A DNA stretch of 64,000 bases from positions 1,123,847-1,187,846 of the forward strand of contig NZ_KE332512.1 of NCBI RefSeq assembly GCF_000412995.1. The letters are read 5' to 3'. This DNA comes from Treponema vincentii F0403. GTDB lineage: Bacteria > Spirochaetota > Spirochaetia > Treponematales > Treponemataceae. A program made the position numbers and the translations under genes. Below, piece by piece: positions 9,758-17,631 of the stretch; within the stretch, counting starts at the first letter, position 1, and each line of letters begins with the position of its first letter. A model generated the notes under the pieces. The model had not been told where the DNA came from. It was given only the letters and a program-made list of their open reading frames with translations, and made no database searches.

Positions 9758-11821
9758 GTGCTTAATACTATGCGGAATATCGGCATCATGGCGCATATCG
9801 ATGCCGGAAAAACCACCACAACAGAACGCATTCTTTTTTATACCGGAAAAATCCACCGTATCGGAGAAATCGATGACGGAGCTGCGGCAATGGATTGGAT
9901 GCAGCAGGAGCAAGACCGCGGTATAACCATTCAAAGTGCCGCAACGACAACCTATTGGCGCGACCATCAAATCAATATTATCGACACACCCGGACATGTC
10001 GACTTTACCGCTGAGGTGGAACGCTCGCTGCGTGTACTCGACGGAGCGGTCGCTGTGCTTTGCGCAGTAGGCTGGGTGCAGCCGCAAACCGAAACGGTGT
10101 GGAGACAAGCCGACCGTTATCACGTGCCGCGTATTTGCTTTGTAAACAAAATGGACAGAATAGGCGCCGATTTTTTTGCGGCGATGGAGGATGTTAAAGA
10201 AAAATTCGGCTGCACGGTAATGCCGCTTGAAATCCCCATCGGCAGCGCAGAAAGCTTTGAAGGAGTCATCGACCTTGTTACAATGGAAGAGATTCGCTGG
10301 GATGCGGAAACCGAAGGGGAAAAATTCACCCGCAGCCCGCTTTCAGAGCAATACCGTGCGGAGGCGGAAAAATACCGCGAAAAAATGCTGGATGTCGTTT
10401 CCGCCTATTCCGACACGGTAACGGAGCTGATGCTTGAAGGAGAACCCATTCCTGCAGAACTGATAAAAAAAGAGATCAGAAAGGCGGTACTTCAGCGCGA
10501 TTATATTCCGTTTTTATGCGGAGCCTCGCGGCGCAATATCGGTATTCAGCCTCTCATCGACGCTATCGTAGACTATTTGCCTGCCCCCGATGAGGTGGCG
10601 CCTGCCGAAGGCATTCAACTGAAAAAAGGCACACCCGTTTCTATCCCCTGTAAGGTCGGCGGAGTACCGCTCGGCCTTGTCTTTAAGATTCAATACGATA
10701 GGGAAGCAGGAGCGCTCTGCTATGTGCGGATGTATTCGGGAAAGATAAAATCAGGCGATCAGGTATACAATGCAGGAAAGAAAAAACGGGAACGGGTCAG
10801 CCGTATCTTGCGGATGCACTCCAATAAATCGGAACCGATGGACAGCGTAGAAGCCGGCGACATTGCCGTGTTTGTCGGGCTCAAGCTGGCACAAACGGGT
10901 GACACGCTCGGCAGCGAAGGAATGCCGATACTGCTTGAATCCATGCAGTTCCCCGAACCGGTTATTTCCGTAGCCATAGAACCTAAAAGCCTTTCTGAAA
11001 GCGATAAACTAAAAGACACGCTCGCGATTTTATCGCGGGAAGATCCGACCTTTATAAGCCGCGAGGATTCGGAGACGGGGCAGCTGATTATCTCCGGTAT
11101 GGGAGAGCTGCACTTGGATGTCCTTACAACCCGTATGCTGCAGGACTTTAAGGTGGAAGCCCGTATCGGCAAACCCCAAGTAACTTACCGCGAATCCATC
11201 ACGCAGACAGTGGAACATACCGAACGGTTCAGTAAGGTGCTTGCCGGTAAAGAACAAACCGCACAGATTACACTCCGTGTGGAACCGCTTGAACGGGGTT
11301 CGGGGAACAGCTTTAAGAACAAAGTGAAAGTTTCGACGGGAGGAACTCCGCAGGCGCATTCCCTGCCCGAAGATATTGTCGAGGCGGTAGAACACGCAAT
11401 CCGCGGCGCCTTTAATTCGGGTATTCAATACGGCTACCCCTGCGTAGACATCGGCGTAACCCTTATCGATGCGGAATACGACGAGCTGACTGCAACAACC
11501 TTTGCCTTTGAAGCCGCCGCCGCGATGGGTTTTGACGAGGCCTGCCGTAAAGCCTCTCCCGAACTGCTGGAGCCGGTGATGAATGTCGACATTCTCTGCC
11601 CTAAGGAATTTGTCGGAGATGCGATGAGTCAGATGACGCAGCGCGGCGGTATGGTACTCGGCATGGATTCAAAACCGAGCATCGATGTTGTTCATGCACA
11701 GGCGCCGATGGCAAAGCTCTTCGGTTTTTCTACCGATCTCCGCTCCGTTACGCAGGGACGCGCCTCTTTTACAATGAGCTTTAGCCACTTTGAAATTAAA
11801 AAAGGCGGCCTCGGCAGCTAA
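9758..11821 (+). CDS. fusA: Elongation factor G paralogue
   Basis: This 687-residue GTPase has the EF-G domain order. The G motifs are AHIDAGKTT, RGITIQSA, DTPGH and NKMD, followed by domain II and the domain III-V part (SGMGELHLDV, and a C-terminal region ending FGFSTDLRSVTQGRA). The start is GTG at 9758 with AAGGAG 6 nt upstream; an ATG lies four codons inside. Treponemes carry two fusA genes. In Borrelia, one of two EF-G proteins acts in ribosome recycling rather than translocation. There is no str operon (rpsL, rpsG, tuf) here, so this is likely the second, stand-alone copy. Which role it has is inference. Its stop overlaps the convergent pfk gene by 4 nt. Confidence 0.92.
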   Translation: MLNTMRNIGIMAHIDAGKTTTTERILFYTGKIHRIGEIDDGAAAMDWMQQEQDRGITIQSAATTTYWRDHQINIIDTPGHVDFTAEVERSLRVLDGAVAVLCAVGWVQPQTETVWRQADRYHVPRICFVNKMDRIGADFFAAMEDVKEKFGCTVMPLEIPIGSAESFEGVIDLVTMEEIRWDAETEGEKFTRSPLSEQYRAEAEKYREKMLDVVSAYSDTVTELMLEGEPIPAELIKKEIRKAVLQRDYIPFLCGASRRNIGIQPLIDAIVDYLPAPDEVAPAEGIQLKKGTPVSIPCKVGGVPLGLVFKIQYDREAGALCYVRMYSGKIKSGDQVYNAGKKKRERVSRILRMHSNKSEPMDSVEAGDIAVFVGLKLAQTGDTLGSEGMPILLESMQFPEPVISVAIEPKSLSESDKLKDTLAILSREDPTFISREDSETGQLIISGMGELHLDVLTTRMLQDFKVEARIGKPQVTYRESITQTVEHTERFSKVLAGKEQTAQITLRVEPLERGSGNSFKNKVKVSTGGTPQAHSLPEDIVEAVEHAIRGAFNSGIQYGYPCVDIGVTLIDAEYDELTATTFAFEAAAAMGFDEACRKASPELLEPVMNVDILCPKEFVGDAMSQMTQRGGMVLGMDSKPSIDVVHAQAPMAKLFGFSTDLRSVTQGRASFTMSFSHFEIKKGGLGS

Positions 11822-12897
11822 CCGGCAAGGCAGGTACTGACGTCCCGCGCAGCAAGAATCATCGGGTGGCCTTCCGGCACTTTTTTGACCTTATCGGCGA
11901 CCTTGCTGAGCGGTACGGCAGTGATAACACCCTGTTGCAGAGCTGTCATAACGCCGTACTGATCTGCTGCAGCAAGCTCCGCAGCAGCGGCGCCGAACCG
12001 TGTCGCCAATATGCGGTCGTAGCCGGAGGGAGTGCCGCCCCGCTGCAAATAACCGAGCACGGTTACCCGCGCTTCTGCGCCGGTAACCTCTTCAATCTCT
12101 CTTGCAACCCGGTATCCTATTGAACCGGCCATTGTTTTGCGCGCTTCCTTTAAGGCCTTTTTGTTCATATCCTTTTCTTGAAACGACACGGCACCCTCGG
12201 CAACCGCAACCACCGAAAAGTTTTTTCCTTTTATACGGCGTTCCCGTAAGTGCTCCGCAATTAATTCAATTCTATAGGGAATTTCCGGAATAATAATGAT
12301 GTCGCTGCCGCCGGCAATGCCTGCATACAGGGCAAGCCATCCCGCTTTATGCCCCATAATTTCTATCACCATAATACGGTTATGGCTTGCCGCCGTCGTA
12401 TGCAATCGATCAATAGCATCCGTTGCAATATCAAGCGCAGTGTGGAAGCCGAAGCTCATATCATTATGCACGATATCGTTGTCGATGGTTTTCGGAATAC
12501 CGATGATGTTCAGTCCTTCGTTTACGAGCATATCGGCAGTAGTCTGCGACCCATTGCCACCGAGAACGGCAAGACAGTCTAACCGTAAGTCTTTGTAATT
12601 TTTTTTAATACAATCCACCGCCCCGCTGCCGTCCGCATTACGCCAGCCGCGGTCTTTAAACGGTTTTTCACGGGAAGCACCCAAGATCGTTCCGCCGCGT
12701 GCAAGAATACCGGAAAGATCCTGCTCTGTTAATATGTGATACTTATTTTCGATGAGGCCGCGGTACCCTTGCTCAATACCGACCACTTCCATGCCGTAAC
12801 GGTTCATTGCTGTCCGGGCCAAAGCTCTGATAGCGGCGTTTAAACCGGGAGCATCACCCCCCGATGTTAAGATGCCGAGGCGTTTATGTGCAGTCAT
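11818..12897 (-). CDS. pfkA: 6-phosphofructokinase
   Basis: This enzyme phosphorylates fructose 6-phosphate in glycolysis. Seen motifs, numbered from a TTG two codons upstream of the chosen ATG, are TSGGDAPGLNA near the N-terminus, LGGNGSQ (about 114-120), PKTIDND (137-143) with the catalytic Asp, and an effector/substrate region ending LQRGGTPSGYDR. Gly in GGNGS suggests ATP rather than pyrophosphate as donor, whereas Lys in PKTIDND is the residue typical of PPi enzymes; such mixed signatures exist in known ATP-dependent clades. The Asn in GGNGS replaces the usual Asp. The ATG at 12897 lies exactly 6 nt after a -10 box and lacks a Shine-Dalgarno sequence, suggesting a leaderless message. Confidence 0.92.
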   Translation of the reverse strand: MTAHKRLGILTSGGDAPGLNAAIRALARTAMNRYGMEVVGIEQGYRGLIENKYHILTEQDLSGILARGGTILGASREKPFKDRGWRNADGSGAVDCIKKNYKDLRLDCLAVLGGNGSQTTADMLVNEGLNIIGIPKTIDNDIVHNDMSFGFHTALDIATDAIDRLHTTAASHNRIMVIEIMGHKAGWLALYAGIAGGSDIIIIPEIPYRIELIAEHLRERRIKGKNFSVVAVAEGAVSFQEKDMNKKALKEARKTMAGSIGYRVAREIEEVTGAEARVTVLGYLQRGGTPSGYDRILATRFGAAAAELAAADQYGVMTALQQGVITAVPLSKVADKVKKVPEGHPMILAARDVSTCLAG

Positions 12898-12903
12898 GTA
12901 CAA

Positions 12904-12932
12904 AGAATACCCTGCTTTTTCCCCTTATGCAA
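12904..12932 (-). promoter_or_regulatory. Promoter of pfkA, probably leaderless
   Basis: On the minus strand TTGCAT (12932-12927), a 17-nt spacer and TATTCT (12909-12904) are followed by 6 nt and then the ATG at 12897. Transcription would begin at or next to the A of the start codon. Confidence 0.6.
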
Positions 12933-13202
12933 GCGAAAAAATCCGGGCAAACGCATCAGATTGTTTTTTAACAGCCCCGCAGAATAATAGTTAGACGGAT
13001 GCCGCACAGCGGCACTTATTCTTTATAATAAAAATCTTTCGATATATTTTTGTCTAAAAAGTCAAGTCTCGGTAGCTTTTTATGAATAGAGCAGTGATCG
13101 ATGCTGCAATAGCGTATGATTTTTTGTATTGGAAAAATAAGAAAGTTCTTATTGAAAAAGTTCCTCAAGTTTAATTTAAGTAAAAATTTAGCTTTTTTTA
13201 TG
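12933..13202. other. Intergenic stretch between pfkA and brnT
   Basis: No convincing gene is present. The stretch contains the motif AAACGCATCAGA (12949-12960), which recurs near 33341, 45884 and 46015; a short GCCGC-GCGGC hairpin near 13003-13015; and a 30-codon open frame at 13082-13174 without a ribosome site. It turns markedly AT-rich toward brnT, in keeping with an inserted toxin-antitoxin cassette. Confidence 0.5.
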
Positions 13203-13230
13203 TTGACAAATGCAGAAGCATAATTATAAT
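13203..13230 (+). promoter_or_regulatory. Promoter of brnTA
   Basis: A perfect TTGACA (13203-13208) and a perfect TATAAT (13225-13230) are spaced by 16 nt. The brnT ATG is 6 nt downstream, so transcription should start at the start codon itself. The -10 box lies inside the operator palindrome. Confidence 0.75.
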
Positions 13231-13239
13231 ATAATTATG
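13219..13239. promoter_or_regulatory. 21-bp perfect palindrome, putative BrnA/BrnTA operator
   Basis: The arms CATAATTATA (13219-13228) and TATAATTATG (13230-13239) are exact reverse complements around one central A. The palindrome covers the -10 box and ends on the G of the brnT start codon. BrnA-type antitoxins are DNA-binding and autorepress their operons, so this is the natural operator; binding would block RNA polymerase. Confidence 0.7.
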
Positions 13240-13524
13240 GATACAATAATATTTGAATGGGATCCGGTAAAAGCAGATTTAAATTACGCAAAGCACAAAG
13301 TAACTTTTGAGGAAGCAAAAACCGTATTCTATGATGAAAATGCGGTATTGATTGCAGATCCTGATCATTCAAATATTGATGAAGATCGGTTTATTATGCT
13401 TGGTTTGAGTTCAGAAATGCATATGCTGCTCGTTTGTCATTGCTATAGAGAAAATGATAGAATTAGAATAATTTCTGCAAGAAAAGCAAATTTACACGAA
13501 GCACAACAATACGGAGGTAATTAA
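13237..13524 (+). CDS. brnT: BrnT family ribonuclease toxin
   Basis: This 95-residue protein matches the BrnT (DUF497) family: N-terminal IIFEWDPVKADLNYAKH, a central FEEAKTVFYDE segment and a C-terminal RIISARKA with basic and hydroxyl residues of the active site. BrnT is a RelE-fold ribonuclease that slows translation under stress. The start MDTIIFEWDP fits family length; a start 9 codons earlier would lie inside the promoter. The toxin gene precedes the antitoxin gene, the usual order for this family. Nearby codon use is AT-rich compared with pfkA and hisS, suggesting acquisition by transfer. Confidence 0.9.
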   Translation: MDTIIFEWDPVKADLNYAKHKVTFEEAKTVFYDENAVLIADPDHSNIDEDRFIMLGLSSEMHMLLVCHCYRENDRIRIISARKANLHEAQQYGGN

Positions 13525-13525
13525 T

Positions 13526-13738
13526 ATGAGAGCCGATTATGATTTTTCAAATGGAATCAAGAATCCCTATGCAGATAAATTAAAGAAACAGATTACCATC
13601 CGTCTTGATGACGAAGTAGTCAATTATTTTAAAAATATGGCAGAGGAAACAGGTATGCCGTATCAGAATATAATCAATTATTATCTAAAGGATTGTGTAA
13701 AAGAAAGAAGACACTTGGAAGTTGCTTTTCCGAAATAA
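13526..13738 (+). CDS. brnA: BrnA family antitoxin
   Basis: This 70-residue protein has the BrnA pattern: a flexible N-terminus, then KKQITIRLDDEVVNYFKNMA, a ribbon-helix-helix DNA-binding fold, and a C-terminal segment containing MPYQNIINYYLKDC. It would bind and neutralise BrnT and repress the operon through the palindrome at 13219-13239. The ATG at 13526 is 1 nt after the brnT stop, with GGAGG (13513-13517) 8 nt upstream, giving the antitoxin an efficient ribosome site that the leaderless toxin gene lacks. Confidence 0.9.
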   Translation: MRADYDFSNGIKNPYADKLKKQITIRLDDEVVNYFKNMAEETGMPYQNIINYYLKDCVKERRHLEVAFPK

Positions 13739-13752
13739 GAATCATCTAACAC

Positions 13753-13797
13753 CCGCTTCAACCTGACATCGCCTTTGCGGCAATGCAGGTTAAGCGG
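13753..13797 (+). terminator. Hairpin after brnTA
   Basis: CCGCTT and AACCTG (left, with one bulged C) pair with CAGGTT and AAGCGG (right) over a 20-nt loop. No immediate T-run follows, so termination is uncertain, but it is the only strong structure between brnA and hisS. Confidence 0.4.
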
Positions 13798-13848
13798 CAG
13801 ATAGGCTGCTCAACCTTTCCTTTTAAAAACAGGCGGTGTGAATTACAC

Positions 13849-13877
13849 TGGTAACAAACGGAAAGTTTCAGTATACT
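13849..13877 (+). promoter_or_regulatory. Promoter of hisS, probably leaderless
   Basis: TATACT (13872-13877) is followed by exactly 6 nt and the hisS ATG at 13884. The -35 candidate TGGTAA (13849-13854), 17 nt upstream, is weak. No Shine-Dalgarno sequence precedes the ATG. Confidence 0.5.
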
Positions 13878-13883
13878 GAAAAA

Positions 13884-15209
13884 ATGAGTGAATTGATACA
13901 ACCGAAAGTTCTTAAAGGATTTAGAGATTTTTTACCCCGCGACGAAATACGGCGGGCTCTTTTAATCGAAACCGTTACAAACGTATTCAGAAATGCAGGG
14001 TTTGTTCCCATCGACACCCCCGCCTTGGAATATTCCGAAGTGCTGCTGCGCAAAAGCAATGGGGAAACCGAAAAACAAGTATTCCGTTTTAACGATAACG
14101 GCGGACGCGACATTGCGCTCCGTTTTGACCTTACCGTCCCCTTTGCCCGCTTTATAGCGGAGCACTACAGCGAATTATACTTTCCGTTTAAACGATATCA
14201 TATTGCAAAAGTTTGGCGCGGAGAAAAACCGCAGGCAGGACGTTACCGCGAATTTATTCAGTGCGATTTTGACAGCGTCGGTTCGGACTGTGCCTATACC
14301 GATTTTGAAATCCTGAAAGTTATGTACAGCGCCCTCAAAGCGCTCGGCGTAACAAACTTCCGCATTCATATTTCGCACCGCGGCATATTCAACCGCTTCT
14401 TGGCTCGGCTGGAGTTAAAGGATAAAAGCGAAGATATTCTCCGCATCGTCGACAAACTCGCAAAAATTGGCAAAGAAGAGGTAATCAAACAGCTGAGCGA
14501 GATTGCCGGAGCGGAAAAGGCCGAGCAGATTGTGCAATACAGCAACAGCTTTCCGGTAGGCGCCGATTTTGAAACGGTTCTTGCGCATATAGAATCGCTT
14601 GCAGGAGGCGCCGCCCCCGATACCGGCCGCTTACGGGAAGTATATCAGCTTTTATGCGATGCCGGCATTGCCGGAAACTTTGTGCTTGACCCGTCCATTA
14701 CGCGCGGCCTTGACTACTACACCGGCATCGTGTACGAAACCTTTTTAACAGACCTTCCGCAGCTCGGCTCCGTCTGCTCCGGCGGCCGCTACGATAATCT
14801 AACGGGGCTCTACATGAAGGATACGGTCAGCGGGGTCGGCGCTTCGATCGGACTTGACCGCCTCCTCGCAGGCTTGGAACAGCTCGGTATCGTCTCCAAA
14901 GAGGCCGGTTTTATCGACGCCGTTATTTTTTACGAGAAAGGCAACTCCATTCGCCTGAATAGTGCGGCGGCGGCTTATCTCGAACGGAACGGTATCCGCG
15001 TCGAAGTATTCCCCGAACCTAAAAAGATACAGCAGCAGTACGGCTATGCCGAAAAGAAAGGCATCGAATGGGGGCTCTTTATCGAATCTTCTTCCGAAAG
15101 CGCCGGCGGAGACGAGTTGCCGGTGCGGCTTAAACATCTTCCGACACGGACGGAAACGAATCTCTTATTAAAAGAAGTTCCGGAAGCTCTAAAAGGCGGT
15201 AAAAAATGA
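13884..15209 (+). CDS. hisS: Histidyl-tRNA synthetase
   Basis: This 441-residue class II synthetase charges tRNA-His. Visible signatures are PKVLKGFRDFLP at the N-terminus, motif 1/2 region with ALRFDLTVPFARF and FIQCDFDSVG, the histidine-specific RGLDYYTGIVYE, and SGGRYDNL plus GVGASIGLDRL (motif 3). A C-terminal anticodon-binding domain follows, with a somewhat diverged end. Its last 4 nt overlap the start of cmk-rpsA (ATGA), so the two are translationally coupled. Confidence 0.95.
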   Translation: MSELIQPKVLKGFRDFLPRDEIRRALLIETVTNVFRNAGFVPIDTPALEYSEVLLRKSNGETEKQVFRFNDNGGRDIALRFDLTVPFARFIAEHYSELYFPFKRYHIAKVWRGEKPQAGRYREFIQCDFDSVGSDCAYTDFEILKVMYSALKALGVTNFRIHISHRGIFNRFLARLELKDKSEDILRIVDKLAKIGKEEVIKQLSEIAGAEKAEQIVQYSNSFPVGADFETVLAHIESLAGGAAPDTGRLREVYQLLCDAGIAGNFVLDPSITRGLDYYTGIVYETFLTDLPQLGSVCSGGRYDNLTGLYMKDTVSGVGASIGLDRLLAGLEQLGIVSKEAGFIDAVIFYEKGNSIRLNSAAAAYLERNGIRVEVFPEPKKIQQQYGYAEKKGIEWGLFIESSSESAGGDELPVRLKHLPTRTETNLLLKEVPEALKGGKK

Positions 15210-17611
15210 TTATTGCGATAGACGGCCCGGCAGGTTCGGGTAAAAGTACCGTTGCAAAGATGCTCGCAGCGGATTTAGGGTTTACCTTTATGAATACCGG
15301 TAGCTTTTACCGTGCAATGGCGCTCGCGGTGCTCCGCTCCTTGGGCGGGGATGAAAGCGGCGCCGGTGCGGAAAAACCGGATTTGGAAAACGAAGCAAAG
15401 TGGATAAATTTTGCCGAAACCGTACCGCTTGAATATAAACGGGACGGAATGTATTTAAACGGCGCTTGCGTGGAACCGTATCTCCGCAGCGATGCCGTAG
15501 AATCGATCGTTGCCGCTCTCTCCGCGATTGTCCCTATTCGGCATCTTATCAATAAAAAAATCCGCGCTGCGGCGGCTCAACTGGACATTGTCTGCGAAGG
15601 CCGGGATATGACCACCGTCGTTTTTCCCGATGCCGAATGCAAGGTATACCTCGACGCGTCCGTAGAAGCCCGCACAAAGCGCCGCTTCGGGCAAGGTACC
15701 AGCAGCCTTTCGGAAGCAGAAATACGGAAGAACATAGAAGAGCGGGATACCATCGACCGGAATAAAAAAGAAGGCAGTTTAAAAATTGCTACGGATGCTT
15801 TCTATTTAGATACATCGGACTTGACCATAATGCAGGTTTGTGAGAAAATAAAAGACAAAATACACGAAAAAGGGTTGTTTATGGAAAAGAAGGAAGTGGC
15901 AATGGATGCGGTTACAAATTCCGATCAGAGCATCCAAACACAATTACCAGAGGAGTATTTAAATTTTGAATCTCCTGAAGTCGGAACATTAAAAGAAGGC
16001 CGTATTATTGCGATAACCGATGATTCGGTTTTTATTGACGTTGGCGGTAAATCGGAAGGACGCGTTGCACGCGAAGAATTTACCGAAGAGCCTCAGCTCG
16101 GCGATATCGTACAGGTATACATCGAAAAGACCGAGGCGACGGACGGAAAGCTGATTATCTCCAAGCAGAAAGCAGACCGAACCGTTTTACGCAAAAAGCT
16201 GCAAAATGCATACCGGGATAAAACTCCGGTAACGGGCGTCATCACAAAGCTTGTAAATAAGAGCGGATACGATGTCGATCTTGGCGCAAACATGATTGCA
16301 TTCCTGCCGATCAGTCAGGCTGCCGCTCAAAAAGTAGATAAGCCTGAATCCCTGCTCGGCCAAAAAGGCTCGTTCTATATTGAAAAAATGGTGTTCGACC
16401 GCAAGGGAAACAGGGACAACATTGTAGTTAATAGAAGAAAATACCTTGAAGATACGGTAGAAAAGAACCGCGAGGCATTTTTTGAAAATACCAATATCGG
16501 AGACGTCGTAAAGGGAGCGGTAAAGAGCTTTACCAGTTTCGGTGCTTTTATCGACCTCGGCGGATTCGACGGTTTGCTGCATATCAATGATATGAGCTGG
16601 GGTCATGTTACCCGTCCTAAAGACTTTGTTAAAAAAGGACAGGAAATCGATTTAAAAGTTATCAGACTTGATCCTGCCGAAAAACGCATTAATCTCTCAT
16701 TAAAACACTTTACACCTGATCCGTGGCTTGAATTTGAAGATAAATTCCAAGTAAATGACATTGTCAAAGGCCATGTTACCAAGATTACCGATTTCGGCGC
16801 CTTTGTAGAGTTGTCGGAAGGTATCGAAGGCCTTGTGCACATCAGCGAATTCAGCTGGGTGAAAAAGGTGAGCAAACCGAGCGATATGGTTAAAATCGGC
16901 GATGAAGTCGAATGCATGATCCTCGGCTACGATATTCAGGCAGGACGCGTTTCGCTCGGATTAAAGCAAGTAACGGCAAATCCGTGGGATAACATCGATG
17001 AACGGTATCCTGTCGGAACCCGCTTAACCCGTAAAGTGGTTAAACTGACCAATGCCGGCGCTTTTATTGAGCTTGAAGAAGGAATTGACGGCTTCCTGCA
17101 TGTTGACGACCTTTCTTGGACAAAACGGGTACGCCATCCGAACAGCGAACTGGAAGTAGGACAAGAGCTTGAGGTTATCGTTATCGAATGCAACCCTGCG
17201 GAACACCGCATCAGACTCGGTGTAAAGCAGCTGAGCGACGACCCGTGGAAGACCTTTGCAGAAGCATATAAGCCCGGCTCAATCGTCGAAGGCGAAGTTA
17301 CTTCGGTAACCGATTTCGGTATATTTGTTAAAGTTCCCGGCGGTATCGAAGGCCTTATTCACAAGCAAAATCTTGTAGAAAACCGCGAAGATAATCCCGA
17401 TGAAGTATTAAAGAAATATGCTGTCGGCGATAAAGTAAAAGCGACTGTTCTTGACGTAAATGTCAAGGATAAGAAAACGGCTTTTTCAATTCGCGATTAT
17501 AAGAAACGTCTCCAGCAAGAAGAGCTTTCCCGCTATATGTCTACCAAACAGGAAGACGGCGAAGGAGCCTTTACGTTGGGTGATTTAATGAAGAATAAAG
17601 CATCGGAATAG
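15206..17611 (+). CDS. cmk-rpsA: Cytidylate kinase-ribosomal protein S1 fusion
   Basis: Residues 1 to about 225 are cytidylate kinase (P-loop DGPAGSGKST, CEGRDMTTVVFPDA, a lid region with RRF), which makes CDP/dCDP from CMP/dCMP. Residues about 240-801 contain six S1 RNA-binding repeats (for example TSFGAFIDLGGFDGLLH and TDFGAFVELSEGIEGLVH), the ribosomal S1 arrangement that helps load mRNA on the 30S subunit. The genes are adjacent in many bacteria; treponemes are known to have them fused. An internal ATG at 15881, residue 226, sits at the domain border with AAGGG about 6 nt upstream, so free S1 might also be made. Confidence 0.94.
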   Translation: MIIAIDGPAGSGKSTVAKMLAADLGFTFMNTGSFYRAMALAVLRSLGGDESGAGAEKPDLENEAKWINFAETVPLEYKRDGMYLNGACVEPYLRSDAVESIVAALSAIVPIRHLINKKIRAAAAQLDIVCEGRDMTTVVFPDAECKVYLDASVEARTKRRFGQGTSSLSEAEIRKNIEERDTIDRNKKEGSLKIATDAFYLDTSDLTIMQVCEKIKDKIHEKGLFMEKKEVAMDAVTNSDQSIQTQLPEEYLNFESPEVGTLKEGRIIAITDDSVFIDVGGKSEGRVAREEFTEEPQLGDIVQVYIEKTEATDGKLIISKQKADRTVLRKKLQNAYRDKTPVTGVITKLVNKSGYDVDLGANMIAFLPISQAAAQKVDKPESLLGQKGSFYIEKMVFDRKGNRDNIVVNRRKYLEDTVEKNREAFFENTNIGDVVKGAVKSFTSFGAFIDLGGFDGLLHINDMSWGHVTRPKDFVKKGQEIDLKVIRLDPAEKRINLSLKHFTPDPWLEFEDKFQVNDIVKGHVTKITDFGAFVELSEGIEGLVHISEFSWVKKVSKPSDMVKIGDEVECMILGYDIQAGRVSLGLKQVTANPWDNIDERYPVGTRLTRKVVKLTNAGAFIELEEGIDGFLHVDDLSWTKRVRHPNSELEVGQELEVIVIECNPAEHRIRLGVKQLSDDPWKTFAEAYKPGSIVEGEVTSVTDFGIFVKVPGGIEGLIHKQNLVENREDNPDEVLKKYAVGDKVKATVLDVNVKDKKTAFSIRDYKKRLQQEELSRYMSTKQEDGEGAFTLGDLMKNKASE

Positions 17612-17631
17612 TGTTGCTGTAAGAGCAGCGT

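Noticed and set aside
13082-13174. 30-codon open frame upstream of brnT
   Set aside because: It has no ribosome site or recognisable product; possibly the tail of a decayed gene, but not supportable.
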